Shown here piece by piece: positions 1 through 7,521 of a stretch of DNA of 64,000 bases. The stretch covers positions 186,001 to 250,000 of the forward strand of contig NZ_JABJXT010000003.1 of NCBI RefSeq assembly GCF_013155295.1. Direction: 5' to 3'. Made by a program: the position numbers and the translations under genes. The DNA is from Pseudogemmobacter hezensis (GTDB taxonomy: Bacteria; Pseudomonadota; Alphaproteobacteria; Rhodobacterales; Rhodobacteraceae). Position 1 is the first letter of the stretch. Each line of letters opens with the position of its first letter. The notes beneath the pieces were generated by a model. That model did no database searches. It was not told the DNA's origin and saw only the letters and a program-made list of their open reading frames with translations.

Positions 1-792
1 GATCCCGGCCTGCAAAGGCGCCAGCCGCTTCGTCAGCCGCCCCGCCGCCATCTCGCGCTCGAAGAAGCGCACCAGATGCCCGGCAATGGCGCGGGTTTCA
101 TCATCGGGGGCAGAGATCGCCGCCGCTGAATCCTGCTTTTCGGTGATCACAATCGCTGCGATCTTTTCGGGCGGAATGGCGATCCAGGGTGTGCCGATCC
201 GGCTGTCGACCGTCACCACCGGGATCGGCATCCGGTTGGGCGCATAGGTCGGGATGAACACGTCATGCAGCCCCTCAAACGCCAGCGGCTGCGAAAGGTT
301 GATCTCGACAATCACCTTATCCGCCAGGATCGCAAATGACGCCGAGTTGCCGATGGACGTGGTGGGAATGATGCCACCATCCGCGGTAATCGCCACCGCC
401 TCGATCACCGCCACATCGACGCCCGGGATCTGGCCGCGCCGCAGCTGCTCGACCGTTTCCGAGAGGTGCTGGTCGATGAACATCACCTCACCGGCGTTGA
501 TCGCCCGGCGCAGCCCCGCATCCGACTGGAACGGCATCCGCCGCGCAGTCACCTTCGCCTCGGCCAGGATTTTATCCAGGTCATGGCCAAGGCTCGCCCC
601 GGTCATCAGCGTGATCTTCAGCGGATCGGTTTTCGCGCGTTCCGCCAGCGCCAGCGGCACCGCCATAGCCTCGCCCGCGCGGGTAAAGCCCGACATGCCA
701 ACCACCATGCCATCCCGGATCAGAGCGGCGGCATTTGCGGCAGAGACCACCTTCTCGCGCAATCCCTCGTGACGGATACGGTCCTCATACAT
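1..792 (-). CDS. Acetyl-CoA hydrolase/transferase family protein (succinyl-CoA:acetate CoA-transferase type), N-terminal part
   Basis: Reading the minus strand from an ATG at 792 gives 264 codons with no stop before the window edge, so this is the N-terminal half of a protein that is usually about 500 residues. It begins MYEDRIRHEGLREKVVSAAN and continues with an early GMSGFTRAGEA and a later GNSASFAILADKVIVEIN, which fit the family that moves CoA between acyl-CoAs and acids such as acetate and succinate. The catalytic glutamate region lies beyond the edge and cannot be checked. The start is unambiguous because the open frame reaches only a few bases further upstream. The upstream gap carries an operator-like inverted repeat. 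The exact substrate cannot be told. Confidence 0.85.
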   Translation of the reverse strand, partial: MYEDRIRHEGLREKVVSAANAAALIRDGMVVGMSGFTRAGEAMAVPLALAERAKTDPLKITLMTGASLGHDLDKILAEAKVTARRMPFQSDAGLRRAINAGEVMFIDQHLSETVEQLRRGQIPGVDVAVIEAVAITADGGIIPTTSIGNSASFAILADKVIVEINLSQPLAFEGLHDVFIPTYAPNRMPIPVVTVDSRIGTPWIAIPPEKIAAIVITEKQDSAAAISAPDDETRAIAGHLVRFFEREMAAGRLTKRLAPLQAGI

Positions 793-860
793 GGCAGTCC
801 CCCTCTGGCATATGGCTGGCGGATCCCTGCTAGGGGCTGTCAGCCCCACAAGCAACTTTT

Positions 861-909
861 GTATGCGAAAGTATGCGCAGGGCTGATATGCATTTATTGC
901 ATATGTCAG
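861..909. promoter_or_regulatory. Operator-like repeats between the CoA-transferase gene and ybaK
   Basis: Positions 886-904 form a 7-bp perfect inverted repeat, ATATGCA and TGCATAT, around five bases, with CTGA and TCAG flanking it. Just before it, GTATGCG occurs twice in tandem at 861 and 871. The TATGC core therefore appears four times within 45 bp, 70-100 bp upstream of the CoA-transferase start. This looks like a binding site for a dimeric regulator of that gene. The regulator is not identified. Confidence 0.4.
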
Positions 910-925
910 CCGAAATTTGCATGGC

Positions 926-1396
926 TCAGGCGATCAGCGCAACCGCTTTGCCACCCGTCACCGCCAGGGCGTCACCAGGCGCGATGCCCAACAAAAGCCC
1001 GCGCTGCCCGGCATTGATCCAGACCTTTTCGGCGCCGCAGACGCTGGCCTCGAACCCGGTCGGCACGGCCCTGCGCTGCCCGAAAGGAGAGATCCCCCCG
1101 GTGTGATAGCCGGTCAGCTTTTCGGCCTTTGCGGGCAGCATCATCGCCGCCTGTTTGCCGCCAAAAGCCGCCGCCACCTTCTTCATCGAAAGACTGGCAT
1201 CCGAGGGGATCACACAGCAGGCGGGCTTGCCATCCACCTCGACCATCAGGGATTTCAGCGCCAGATGCGGGTCAAGCGACAGCGCTGCCGCTGCCGCTAT
1301 GCCGATCTTTTCCGCACCCGGATCATAATCATAAGGGTGCAGGGTAAAAGGGATCCCCGCACGCGTCAGCTGATCGGTGCCCCGCGTCGCGGCCAT
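926..1396 (-). CDS. ybaK: YbaK/EbsC-type aminoacyl-tRNA deacylase
   Basis: This 156-residue protein has the length and pattern of the YbaK family, which hydrolyses mischarged tRNA such as Cys-tRNA(Pro) in the cytoplasm. Diagnostic stretches are ALKSLMVEVDGKPACCVIP near residue 50, the lysine of SMKKVAAAFGGK near 72, and GYHTGGISPFG near 96. The gene lies directly behind map; its ATG overlaps the map stop by one base (TAATG), so the two are probably co-transcribed. No missing catalytic feature is visible. The precise tRNA specificity is inferred from the family only. Confidence 0.9.
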   Translation of the reverse strand: MAATRGTDQLTRAGIPFTLHPYDYDPGAEKIGIAAAAALSLDPHLALKSLMVEVDGKPACCVIPSDASLSMKKVAAAFGGKQAAMMLPAKAEKLTGYHTGGISPFGQRRAVPTGFEASVCGAEKVWINAGQRGLLLGIAPGDALAVTGGKAVALIA

Positions 1397-2214
1397 TATT
1401 CCGCGCCCTGCTCCCAGGTCTTAAAGAACTTGCCCGCGGGCGAGAGGGTGAAGATCTCGCAGCCGGTCGCGGTCACGCCGATCGAATGCTCATATTGCGC
1501 CGAAAGCGACTTGTCGCGCGTCACTGCGGTCCAGTCATCGGCCAGGATCTTGGTCTCGGGGCGGCCCAGATTGACCATCGGCTCGATGGTGAAGAACATG
1601 CCCTCTTCCAGCACCGGGCCTTTGCCCGGACGGCCGTAATGCAGCACATTCGGCGGCGCGTGGAAAACCAGCCCCAGCCCGTGGCCGCAGAAATCGCGCA
1701 CCACCGACATGCGCTGCGCCTCAACATAGGACTGAATGGCGAAACCGATATCGCCAAAGGTATTGCCGGGCTTCACCTCGGCGATGCCGCGCATCAGGCT
1801 TTCATGGGTGACCTCGATCAGCCGCTCGGCCTTGCGGGGCGCTTTGCCCGCGACATACATCCGGCTGGAATCGCCATACCAGCCGTCAACGATCACGGTC
1901 ACGTCGATATTGGCAATATCTCCCTCGGCCAGCACCTTATTCCCCGGAATGCCGTGACAGACCACATGGTTGATCGAGATGCAGGACGCGTGCTGATAGC
2001 CCTTATAGCCAATCGTCGCCGAGATCACGCCGCGCCGCCCGATCTCTTCGCGGATGAAATCATCCAGCGCTGCCGTCGTCACACCAGGCTGCACCATCGG
2101 CCCCAGCAGATCCAGGATCTCGGCAACCTGCCGCCCTGCTTCTCGCATGCCTGCAAAATCCGCATCCTCATAGATGCGAATACCGTCTTTCGTGATCCGT
2201 CCGCGCGTGTCCAT
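1396..2214 (-). CDS. map: Type I methionine aminopeptidase
   Basis: This 272-residue protein removes the initiator methionine from nascent proteins. The metal-binding set is intact: the histidine of INHVVCHG, the two aspartates in NIDVTVIVDGWYGDSS, the histidine of GHGLGLVFH, the glutamate of FFTIEPM and that of QYEHSIGVT. It has no N-terminal zinc-finger extension. It is the first gene of a pair with ybaK. It works downstream of deformylase, which is encoded in this window at about 32.4 kb. Confidence 0.96.
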   Translation of the reverse strand: MDTRGRITKDGIRIYEDADFAGMREAGRQVAEILDLLGPMVQPGVTTAALDDFIREEIGRRGVISATIGYKGYQHASCISINHVVCHGIPGNKVLAEGDIANIDVTVIVDGWYGDSSRMYVAGKAPRKAERLIEVTHESLMRGIAEVKPGNTFGDIGFAIQSYVEAQRMSVVRDFCGHGLGLVFHAPPNVLHYGRPGKGPVLEEGMFFTIEPMVNLGRPETKILADDWTAVTRDKSLSAQYEHSIGVTATGCEIFTLSPAGKFFKTWEQGAE

Positions 2215-2285
2215 CGCCCCTCGCTTTCAGGGCCCTAAATAGGCACCCACGCAGAAAAACACCAGAGGCAGTGCCGGTCCCGTCT

Positions 2286-2306
2286 TTCATCTGTCCCTAA
2301 ATATCC
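2286..2306 (+). repeat. Dispersed element, copy 1 (TTCATCTGTC..TAAATATCC motif)
   Basis: The motif TTCATCTGTCCCTAAATATC also occurs, with one or two changes, at 34404-34425 and 54991-55012, and inverted at 34374-34395. Here it is a single copy followed at once by a C/G-rich hairpin. It lies in the gap between the divergent map and cinA-like genes. Its function is unknown. Confidence 0.65.
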
Positions 2307-2315
2307 TCCGGGGGT

Positions 2316-2336
2316 GTGGGGGTGGAAAACCCCCAC
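2316..2336. terminator. Strong hairpin next to dispersed element copy 1
   Basis: GTGGGGGT (2316-2323) and ACCCCCAC (2329-2336) form an 8-bp perfect stem with a five-base loop. No U-run follows on either strand and the genes on both sides are divergent, so a classical terminator role is doubtful. It may be part of the composite repeat, since the other copies also have G-rich hairpins beside them. Confidence 0.35.
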
Positions 2337-2341
2337 GGCAA

Positions 2342-2357
2342 CGCTATACCTATAGCG
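2342..2357. promoter_or_regulatory. Perfect inverted repeat upstream of the cinA-like gene
   Basis: CGCTATA and TATAGCG face each other across two bases, 25 bp before the start codon of the next gene. The AT-rich centre and the position suggest a -10 region or an operator. No regulator is known from the sequence. Confidence 0.35.
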
Positions 2358-2381
2358 CAACGCAGATCAGGATGCCCCTCA

Positions 2382-3116
2382 ATGGCCAATCCCACCGCCG
2401 CAAATCCCACCGCCGCCATGCTGGTGATCGGAGACGAGATCCTCTCGGGCCGCACCCGCGATTCCAACCTCTGGCACCTCGCGGGTGAACTCACCCGCGC
2501 CGGGATCGAGCTGACCGAGGCCCGCGTCATCGGCGACGATCACGCGGCAATCGTGGCGGCGGTTCGTGCACTCTCGCAGGCGCATGACTACCTCTTCACC
2601 TCGGGCGGCATCGGCCCGACCCATGATGACATCACCGCCGATGCGGTGGCCGAGGCGCTTGACGCGGGCATCTCGCACCGCCCCGACGCCATGGCACTTT
2701 TGCAGGCGCATTATGACCGCCAGGGCCTTCCGTTCAATGAGGCCCGCCAGCGCATGGCCCGTATCCCCGACGGCGCGACGCTGATCGACAACCCGATTTC
2801 CGTCGCCCCCGGCTTCATCCTCGGGAATGTCCATGTCATGGCCGGCGTGCCCAATATATTCGAGTCGATGCTGGCCTCGGTGATCCCGCGCCTGACCGGA
2901 GGGGCGCCACTTTTGTCGCAAAACCTGCGGGTGATGCGCGGCGAGGGCGAGATTGCGGGCGATTTTGGGGCGCTGGCCGCCGATTTTCCTGATCTCAGCA
3001 TGGGCTCTTATCCATTCCAGCAAAACGGCGCTTTCGGCACCAATCTGGTGATCCGCGGCACCGATCCCGCCCGGCTGGATCAGGCGATGATGCGGCTGGT
3101 GGGCCTTTTCGGATGA
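2382..3116 (+). CDS. CinA-like molybdopterin-binding domain protein (competence/damage-inducible protein A family, short form)
   Basis: This 244-residue protein consists of the MoaB/MogA-like fold only. It shows LVIGDEILSGRTRDSN near residue 13 and SGGIGPTHDDITADAVAE near 75, the two hallmark loops of the fold. The C-terminal amidase domain of full-length CinA is absent. An in-frame ATG 66 bp upstream exists, but the chosen start (MANPTAANPTAAM) sits right before the conserved core, whereas the longer version would read through the hairpin and inverted-repeat region. The gene overlaps the following acetyltransferase by four bases (ATGA), which suggests translational coupling. The biological role of such short CinA proteins is not settled; nucleotide or cofactor binding is the safest statement. 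Confidence 0.85.
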   Translation: MANPTAANPTAAMLVIGDEILSGRTRDSNLWHLAGELTRAGIELTEARVIGDDHAAIVAAVRALSQAHDYLFTSGGIGPTHDDITADAVAEALDAGISHRPDAMALLQAHYDRQGLPFNEARQRMARIPDGATLIDNPISVAPGFILGNVHVMAGVPNIFESMLASVIPRLTGGAPLLSQNLRVMRGEGEIAGDFGALAADFPDLSMGSYPFQQNGAFGTNLVIRGTDPARLDQAMMRLVGLFG

Positions 3117-3841
3117 ACTGGCCCGCCGCCCGGATCGCCCAGCTGATCGAGGCCACCTGGCCCCCCGCATCCAGCCAGGATCTGGGGCCTTTCCGGCTGC
3201 GCGACGGCGCGGGCGGCGGCAAACGCGTCTCGGCAGCCTCGTTGCAGGGTGACTGGCACCAGGACCAGGCCGCGCTGATCGCAGCCGAGGCAGCCATGCC
3301 CGCGCCGCTTTTCACCCTTTATCAGGGCGATGAGGCGCTGGATCAGGCGCTGGCGGCGCGCGGCTATCAGGTGGTCGATCCGGTGGTGATCTATGCCGCT
3401 GCCCCGGAAAAACTGCAGCGCGAGCTGCCGCCGCTTTCCGCTTTCGCGCATTGGCCGCCCCTCGAAGTGGCCCGCGAGATCTGGCAAAGTGGCGGCATCG
3501 GCCCGGCCCGCGTCGCGGTGATGGAGCGGGTCTTAGGACCGAAAACCTGCCTGCTGGGCCGTCACGCCGACCGTCCCCTGGCCGCCGCTTTTGTCGCGAT
3601 CAGTGAGGGCCGCGCCATGTTGCATGCGCTTGAGGTCAGTGCCCCGGCCCGCCGTCAGGGCATCGGGGGCAATCTGCTGGCAGCGGCGGCCGATTGGGCG
3701 GTTTCGCAGGGCGCAGACAGCCTCAGCCTGGCGGTCACCGCGCAAAATACCGCCGCCCGGGCGCTTTATGAGCGGGCGGGCATGGTCGTGGTGGGCAAAT
3801 ACCACTATCGCAGCCTCGAGGTGCCGCGCCGTCAGGGATAG
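3113..3841 (+). CDS. GNAT family N-acetyltransferase
   Basis: The protein has 242 residues. The acetyl-CoA binding signature of the GNAT fold is in the C-terminal half: LHALEVSAPARRQGIGGNLL near residue 165, then the helix AADWAVSQGADSLSLAVTAQN and the terminal ARALYERAGMVVVGKYHYR. The N-terminal 100 residues are more divergent and may form a second, degenerate GNAT half. The start overlaps the preceding cinA-like stop (ATGA). The acceptor substrate cannot be predicted. Confidence 0.88.
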   Translation: MNWPAARIAQLIEATWPPASSQDLGPFRLRDGAGGGKRVSAASLQGDWHQDQAALIAAEAAMPAPLFTLYQGDEALDQALAARGYQVVDPVVIYAAAPEKLQRELPPLSAFAHWPPLEVAREIWQSGGIGPARVAVMERVLGPKTCLLGRHADRPLAAAFVAISEGRAMLHALEVSAPARRQGIGGNLLAAAADWAVSQGADSLSLAVTAQNTAARALYERAGMVVVGKYHYRSLEVPRRQG

Positions 3842-3908
3842 GCTGGCATTCCTGTTTTGGCAGGCCTGTTTTCGGATCAACCATTCGTTTGCAAGGATAC
3901 GGATCCGC

Positions 3909-4904
3909 GTGACCCTTCGCCCCTTTCTGATCGCGTTTTCTCTGCTCGCCCCTGGCATTCTGGCGGCACAAGAGGCGGGTTTTACGCCGCAAATGCCCTT
4001 TCCGGTGCAAAATGCCCTGGCGCTGCCCGCAGAATATGACAGCTATGCGCTTCCGGTCGGGGTCTGGCAAAACGGCCAGCTGCCGGTCGAGATGTTTGAG
4101 GGCCAGGTCGATCGCCGTGCCTGGCAGCTGGATGCCGGGCGGGCCTCTTTGCTGGAGGTTATGGCCCCCCTGCGTGAACAGTTGATCGCGGCGGGCTATC
4201 AGATCGTGCTGGATTGCGACGCGCCGCAATGCGGGGGCTTTGACTTCCGCTTTTCCACCCAGGTGCTGCCCGAGCCGGAAATGCATGTCGATCTGAACGA
4301 GTTCCGCTTTGTCGCGGCGCGGCGTGGCCCGCAGGCGGTGGGGTTGCTGGTCAGCCGCTCTGCATCGGCGGCTTTTGTGCAGATCATCACCGTGGGGGAC
4401 ACGGCTTTGCCTGGGCTGCCTGTGCAGGATGTGGGGATGGCGGCCGCGCCGCCGCCCGTGACCTCGCCACAAACGACGCCGCCGCAAACGAATCCGGCAC
4501 CAAGGCCCCCCTCTGATCCGGCCCTTCAGCCTGAAACTGTCGCCAGGCTGGATGCGGGCCTGCCCTTCGCGCTGGATGATCTGGTCTTTGATACCGGCGC
4601 GGCCACCCTGTCACATCAGGATTACCCCTCGCTGGCGGCGCTGGCTGCCTGGATCGGGGCCGATCCTGGGCGCAGGGTGATCCTGGTTGGCCATACTGAC
4701 CTGTCCGGCCCGCTGCAGGGCAATATCGCGCTGTCGAAACGCCGGGCCGAGGCGGTTCGCGCCGCGCTGATTGCGGATTTTGGCGTCCCTGCCGCGCGGA
4801 TCAGCGCCGAAGGGGCGGGGCCTCTGGCCCCCAGGGCAGACAATGCCACCGAAGAGGGGCGTCAGAAAAACAGAAGGGTCGAGGCCATTCCGGCCCCGAC
4901 CTGA
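3909..4904 (+). CDS. OmpA family protein, exported
   Basis: A GTG start at 3909 with AAGGA about a dozen bases upstream gives 331 residues, beginning VTLRPFLIAFSLLAPGILAA, a typical signal peptide with cleavage near AA-QEAG. The middle part is unassigned. A Pro/Thr-rich linker at roughly residues 178-205 leads to a C-terminal OmpA/MotB-type peptidoglycan-binding domain: LVFDTGAATLS, VILVGHTDLSGP, ALSKRRAEAVRAAL and GRQKNRRVEAI. The open frame extends further upstream, but those residues overlap the acetyltransferase gene in another frame and do not look like protein. It is likely a periplasmic or outer-membrane protein that tethers to the cell wall. Confidence 0.88.
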   Translation: MTLRPFLIAFSLLAPGILAAQEAGFTPQMPFPVQNALALPAEYDSYALPVGVWQNGQLPVEMFEGQVDRRAWQLDAGRASLLEVMAPLREQLIAAGYQIVLDCDAPQCGGFDFRFSTQVLPEPEMHVDLNEFRFVAARRGPQAVGLLVSRSASAAFVQIITVGDTALPGLPVQDVGMAAAPPPVTSPQTTPPQTNPAPRPPSDPALQPETVARLDAGLPFALDDLVFDTGAATLSHQDYPSLAALAAWIGADPGRRVILVGHTDLSGPLQGNIALSKRRAEAVRAALIADFGVPAARISAEGAGPLAPRADNATEEGRQKNRRVEAIPAPT

Positions 4905-4962
4905 GTTTGGCTTTCCTGCAAGGCGTGTAACAGGAAAGCGGAATTTCAGTTCCGCGCGGCGC

Positions 4963-5868
4963 TCACCACTTATCGGGCCCTTTGTCGATGAAGCGACGGG
5001 CGAGGAAGTCGATGAAGGCGCGCACTTTCGGCTGGGTGAAACGGCCCGGCGGATAGACGGCATAGATGCCCAGCACCTCAGACGGCAGGCCGGGAATGGC
5101 CTCTTCGACCTGACCCTGACGCATCGCATCCGAGTAAAGGAACGAGGGCAGATAGGCGATGCCCAGGCCCGCCAGCGCCGCATTCAGCAGGCTTTGGCCG
5201 TCATTGACGGTCAGCCAGCCGTTCGAGCGCACCTGGCGACGCTCGCCCGAGGGGGCGGTGATTTTCCACACATTGCCATTGGCCTGGTTGGAATAATGCA
5301 AAAGCTTATGCTCGTTCAGATCGTCGATCTTCATCGGGCGGCCATAGCGCTGGAAATAGCTGGGCGAGGCGATCATGCGCTTCGTGGTCTCGGTCAGCTT
5401 GCGGGCGCGCAGGCTGCTGTCTTCCAGCTCACCCACCCGGATCGCCATGTCAAAGCCCTCAGAGATCAGCTCGACGTAGCGGTTGTTCAGCACCATGTTG
5501 ACGGTGATATCGGGGTATTCCAGCAGGAAATCGCCCAGGATCGGTGACAGCAGGTTCACCCCGAAATCGGTCGCAACCGAGATCCGCAAGAGGCCCGAAG
5601 GCGCCGATTGCATCGAGGTCACCAGCGCATCGGCCTCGCCTGCGTCATTCAGCACGCGGCGGGCGCGGTCGTAATAGGCAAGGCCAATCTCGGTCGGAGA
5701 AACGCGGCGGGTGGTGCGGTTCAGAAGGCGGGCGCCAAGCCGCGCCTCAAGCGATGAGACATGCTTCGAGACGGCGGATTTCGAGATCCCCATCTTCTTG
5801 GCCGCATCGGTGAATCCGCCCTGATCCACAACGGTGGCAAAAGCTTCCATCTCGGTCAGTCGGTCCAT
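4963..5868 (-). CDS. LysR family transcriptional regulator
   Basis: The protein has 301 residues from the ATG at 5868, which has a clear GAGGAAG ribosome binding site; an in-frame ATG at 6048 would add 60 residues of no recognisable type. The N-terminal winged helix contains AAKKMGISKSAVSKHVSSLE (residues about 20-40), followed by RLLNRTTRRVSPTEIG. The rest fits a LysR substrate-binding domain of the CrgA/AaeR type (FGVNLLSPILGDFL, MAIRVGELEDSSLRARKL, ALAGLGIAYLPSFL). It is tail-to-tail with the OmpA gene, so its target may lie elsewhere. The effector is unknown. Confidence 0.93.
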   Translation of the reverse strand: MDRLTEMEAFATVVDQGGFTDAAKKMGISKSAVSKHVSSLEARLGARLLNRTTRRVSPTEIGLAYYDRARRVLNDAGEADALVTSMQSAPSGLLRISVATDFGVNLLSPILGDFLLEYPDITVNMVLNNRYVELISEGFDMAIRVGELEDSSLRARKLTETTKRMIASPSYFQRYGRPMKIDDLNEHKLLHYSNQANGNVWKITAPSGERRQVRSNGWLTVNDGQSLLNAALAGLGIAYLPSFLYSDAMRQGQVEEAIPGLPSEVLGIYAVYPPGRFTQPKVRAFIDFLARRFIDKGPDKW

Positions 5869-6395
5869 ATTCTTCCTCGGCAGCAAATATGACGGGGCGC
5901 AGAAAATGCGGGCAGCAGTTCTGGTCGTATGTTTCGGGGGCCAGGACACCCCTGCAGAGGGGGCGGATGGCAGCTTAATTGGCGCGGCCGTCAGATCCCG
6001 CCCTGCAAGGGGGCATGATCCTGGGCCATGCCTGTCTTTGAACGCCAATTCAGGCGGGATCGGGGCAAGGGCGCGACCTATCCGGGGAATAAACGAGGAT
6101 CGTTGAGGGCACGGAAACGCAAATCGCCAGGCAAAGCCATGCCGGGGCGGGGGTGAATCTTTGCGAAACGCCGCCGCTCAGACAGCGCCGGATGCGATTA
6201 TCGGCGCACCAGGCGGGAAATTACCGCCGTATCAGCGGCGCCCGGCGGGGGAAATCCGCCGCTCGGGCAGGGGGCTTTCCTTTGGCGGGGGGCAGTGGCC
6301 AGATGATCTTACAGGCCGGGCGGTATCTGTGCGGTATCTTAAGCGCAGATATGCAGCCGGGTCTGAACTCTGAGGAAAACCGAAAGGAAGAACCG
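5869..6395. other. 527-bp intergenic region with crossed inverted repeats and a duplicated hairpin
   Basis: No credible gene is seen between the divergent lysR and EF-hand genes. Two inverted repeats interlock: AATTGGCG at 5977-5984 pairs with CGCCAATT at 6043-6050, and GATCCCGCC at 5994-6002 pairs with GGCGGGATC at 6053-6061. The order is A-B-A'-B'. Further right, the small hairpin GGCGG/CCGCC occurs twice, at 6212-6228 and 6244-6260, 32 bp apart. GCGGTATCT is directly repeated at about 6319 and 6331, just before the EF-hand gene. These are probably regulatory or leader structures. Confidence 0.45.
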
Positions 6396-6662
6396 ATGAA
6401 ACGCATGTCTCTTCGCGCAATGGCCCTGGTTGCAACCTCTGCCAGCCTTATCGCCGGGGCGGCGATGGCGCAGACCAGCCTGCCGCTTATCGAGGATGCG
6501 GATGGCAGCGGCGACTGGTCGCTGGCAGAGCTGCAGACGCTCTGGCCGGAGCTGACCCAGGAAGGGTTCGTCGCCATTGATACGGACGCGAATGGTGCGG
6601 TCTCGCCTGAAGAGCTGCAGCTTGCGGTCGACAATGGCCTGGTGCAGCTGCCGCAACAATAA
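6396..6662 (+). CDS. Small exported EF-hand protein
   Basis: This 88-residue protein starts at an ATG behind AAAGGAAG. Residues 1-25 are a signal peptide ending AGAAMAQTS. The mature part has two EF-hand-like calcium loops, DADGSGDWSLAEL and DTDANGAVSPEEL, each with acidic residues at the usual spacing; the first has Trp at loop position 8 and no Glu at position 12 in exact register, so it may bind weakly. Such small periplasmic EF-hand proteins are common in Rhodobacterales, but their role is not defined. It faces the I78 inhibitor operon tail-to-tail, with a terminator between them. Confidence 0.8.
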   Translation: MKRMSLRAMALVATSASLIAGAAMAQTSLPLIEDADGSGDWSLAELQTLWPELTQEGFVAIDTDANGAVSPEELQLAVDNGLVQLPQQ

Positions 6663-6680
6663 GGGCAGAGGCCGCGCCTG

Positions 6681-6709
6681 TATCGCGTGTAGTATCGCGT
6701 GTATCGCGG
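6681..6709. repeat. Short tandem array after the EF-hand gene
   Basis: TATCGCG occurs three times in 29 bp (units of 12, 9 and 8 bp), starting 18 bp after the stop codon. It is one of nine such arrays in the window. Confidence 0.6.
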
Positions 6710-6721
6710 CCCCGCAAATGC

Positions 6722-6748
6722 AGATGCGCCCGTTTGGGCGCATCTTTC
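6722..6748 (+). terminator. Intrinsic terminator of the EF-hand gene
   Basis: AGATGCGCCC and GGGCGCATCT form a 10-bp perfect stem with a GTTT loop, followed by TTC. The stem ends about 20 bp before the stop codon of the convergent I78 gene, so it may serve both directions. Confidence 0.7.
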
Positions 6749-6770
6749 GATCTTTGTCTGTTGGGCCTGA

Positions 6771-7106
6771 TCAGCCGCAGGTCAGCTGCACGACCTTATC
6801 GTTGCCATCAAGCATGACATTCAGCCGATTGGGCAGCAGATCCATGGTGATCGCCTGATTGGGGCCGATGACCCGTGTCGGGTCGCGCCGTGTCGCCAGG
6901 CTTCTCAGGGCAGATTTATCCTGGCCCAGCAGAGGGGCCAGCGCGTTGGCGCCGCAGCTGTCGTTGGCCTGGTCGGGCAGGGCGGGCTGGTAGGATAGTC
7001 CCACCTCCTGCACGCAGGCGGCCAGCAAAAGCCCAAGGCCCAGGGCCGCGCCGACGATGGTCAGGCGGGCGGGAATTGGGCGGGTGGTTGCAGATCCGGT
7101 TTTCAT
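6771..7106 (-). CDS. I78-type peptidase inhibitor-like lipoprotein, third of three
   Basis: The protein has 111 residues. The N-terminus carries a lipoprotein signal with lipobox LLAAC at about residues 27-31. The mature domain shows the I78 inhibitor pattern: a cysteine (DSCGANALAPLLGQ), the motif RVIGPNQAITMDLLPNRLNV and a terminal TCG with the second cysteine. Known I78 members inhibit serine proteases such as subtilisin and elastase; activity here is inferred. GGAG six bases before the ATG supports the start. It is the last gene of a three-gene run of paralogues. Confidence 0.82.
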   Translation of the reverse strand: MKTGSATTRPIPARLTIVGAALGLGLLLAACVQEVGLSYQPALPDQANDSCGANALAPLLGQDKSALRSLATRRDPTRVIGPNQAITMDLLPNRLNVMLDGNDKVVQLTCG

Positions 7107-7119
7107 GTTCGCTCCGTGT

Positions 7120-7491
7120 TCAGCCGCAGGTCAGGCTGCGAATGTGGTCGGTTGCATCAAGTGTGACGTTCAGGCGGTTTGGAATGTAGTCACGTGTGAC
7201 CGGATCGCCCGGCCGGATAAGGCGCAGCGGCCCGTCAACCTCGTCACCTGGCAAAGAGGTGGCGGGGGCTCCGGTCAGATTGGCAAGCAGATCGGCACCG
7301 CAAAGGGCCGGATCGGCCAGCTGGGGCGGGGTGGACAGATCGGTGTCACCCGCCCCGGAACAGGCCGAAAGGCCAAGTGCTGCCAGCAAAACCAGCCCGC
7401 GCCATGTGCCGGCAAAGGGGCTGGTCGCCGTTGGGGTGGCACCAGGCTCAGAGGCCCAGGGGTGGATGGTGGTGAGGCTTGGGCTGGTCAT
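7120..7491 (-). CDS. I78-type peptidase inhibitor-like lipoprotein, second of three
   Basis: The protein has 123 residues, with an unusually long N-terminal region of about 30 residues before the hydrophobic stretch LVLLAALGLSAC, which ends in a lipobox. The mature domain repeats the I78 layout: ALCGADLLANLTGAP, PGDPVTRDYIPNRLNVTLD and SLTCG at the end. The usual TMD in the reactive region is TRD here, a visible divergence from its downstream neighbour. GGAG eight bases upstream supports the ATG. It is separated by 13 bp from the third copy. Confidence 0.82.
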   Translation of the reverse strand: MTSPSLTTIHPWASEPGATPTATSPFAGTWRGLVLLAALGLSACSGAGDTDLSTPPQLADPALCGADLLANLTGAPATSLPGDEVDGPLRLIRPGDPVTRDYIPNRLNVTLDATDHIRSLTCG

Positions 7492-7521
7492 GTTCGGTCT
7501 CCGACTCCTGCCGCTGAAAGG

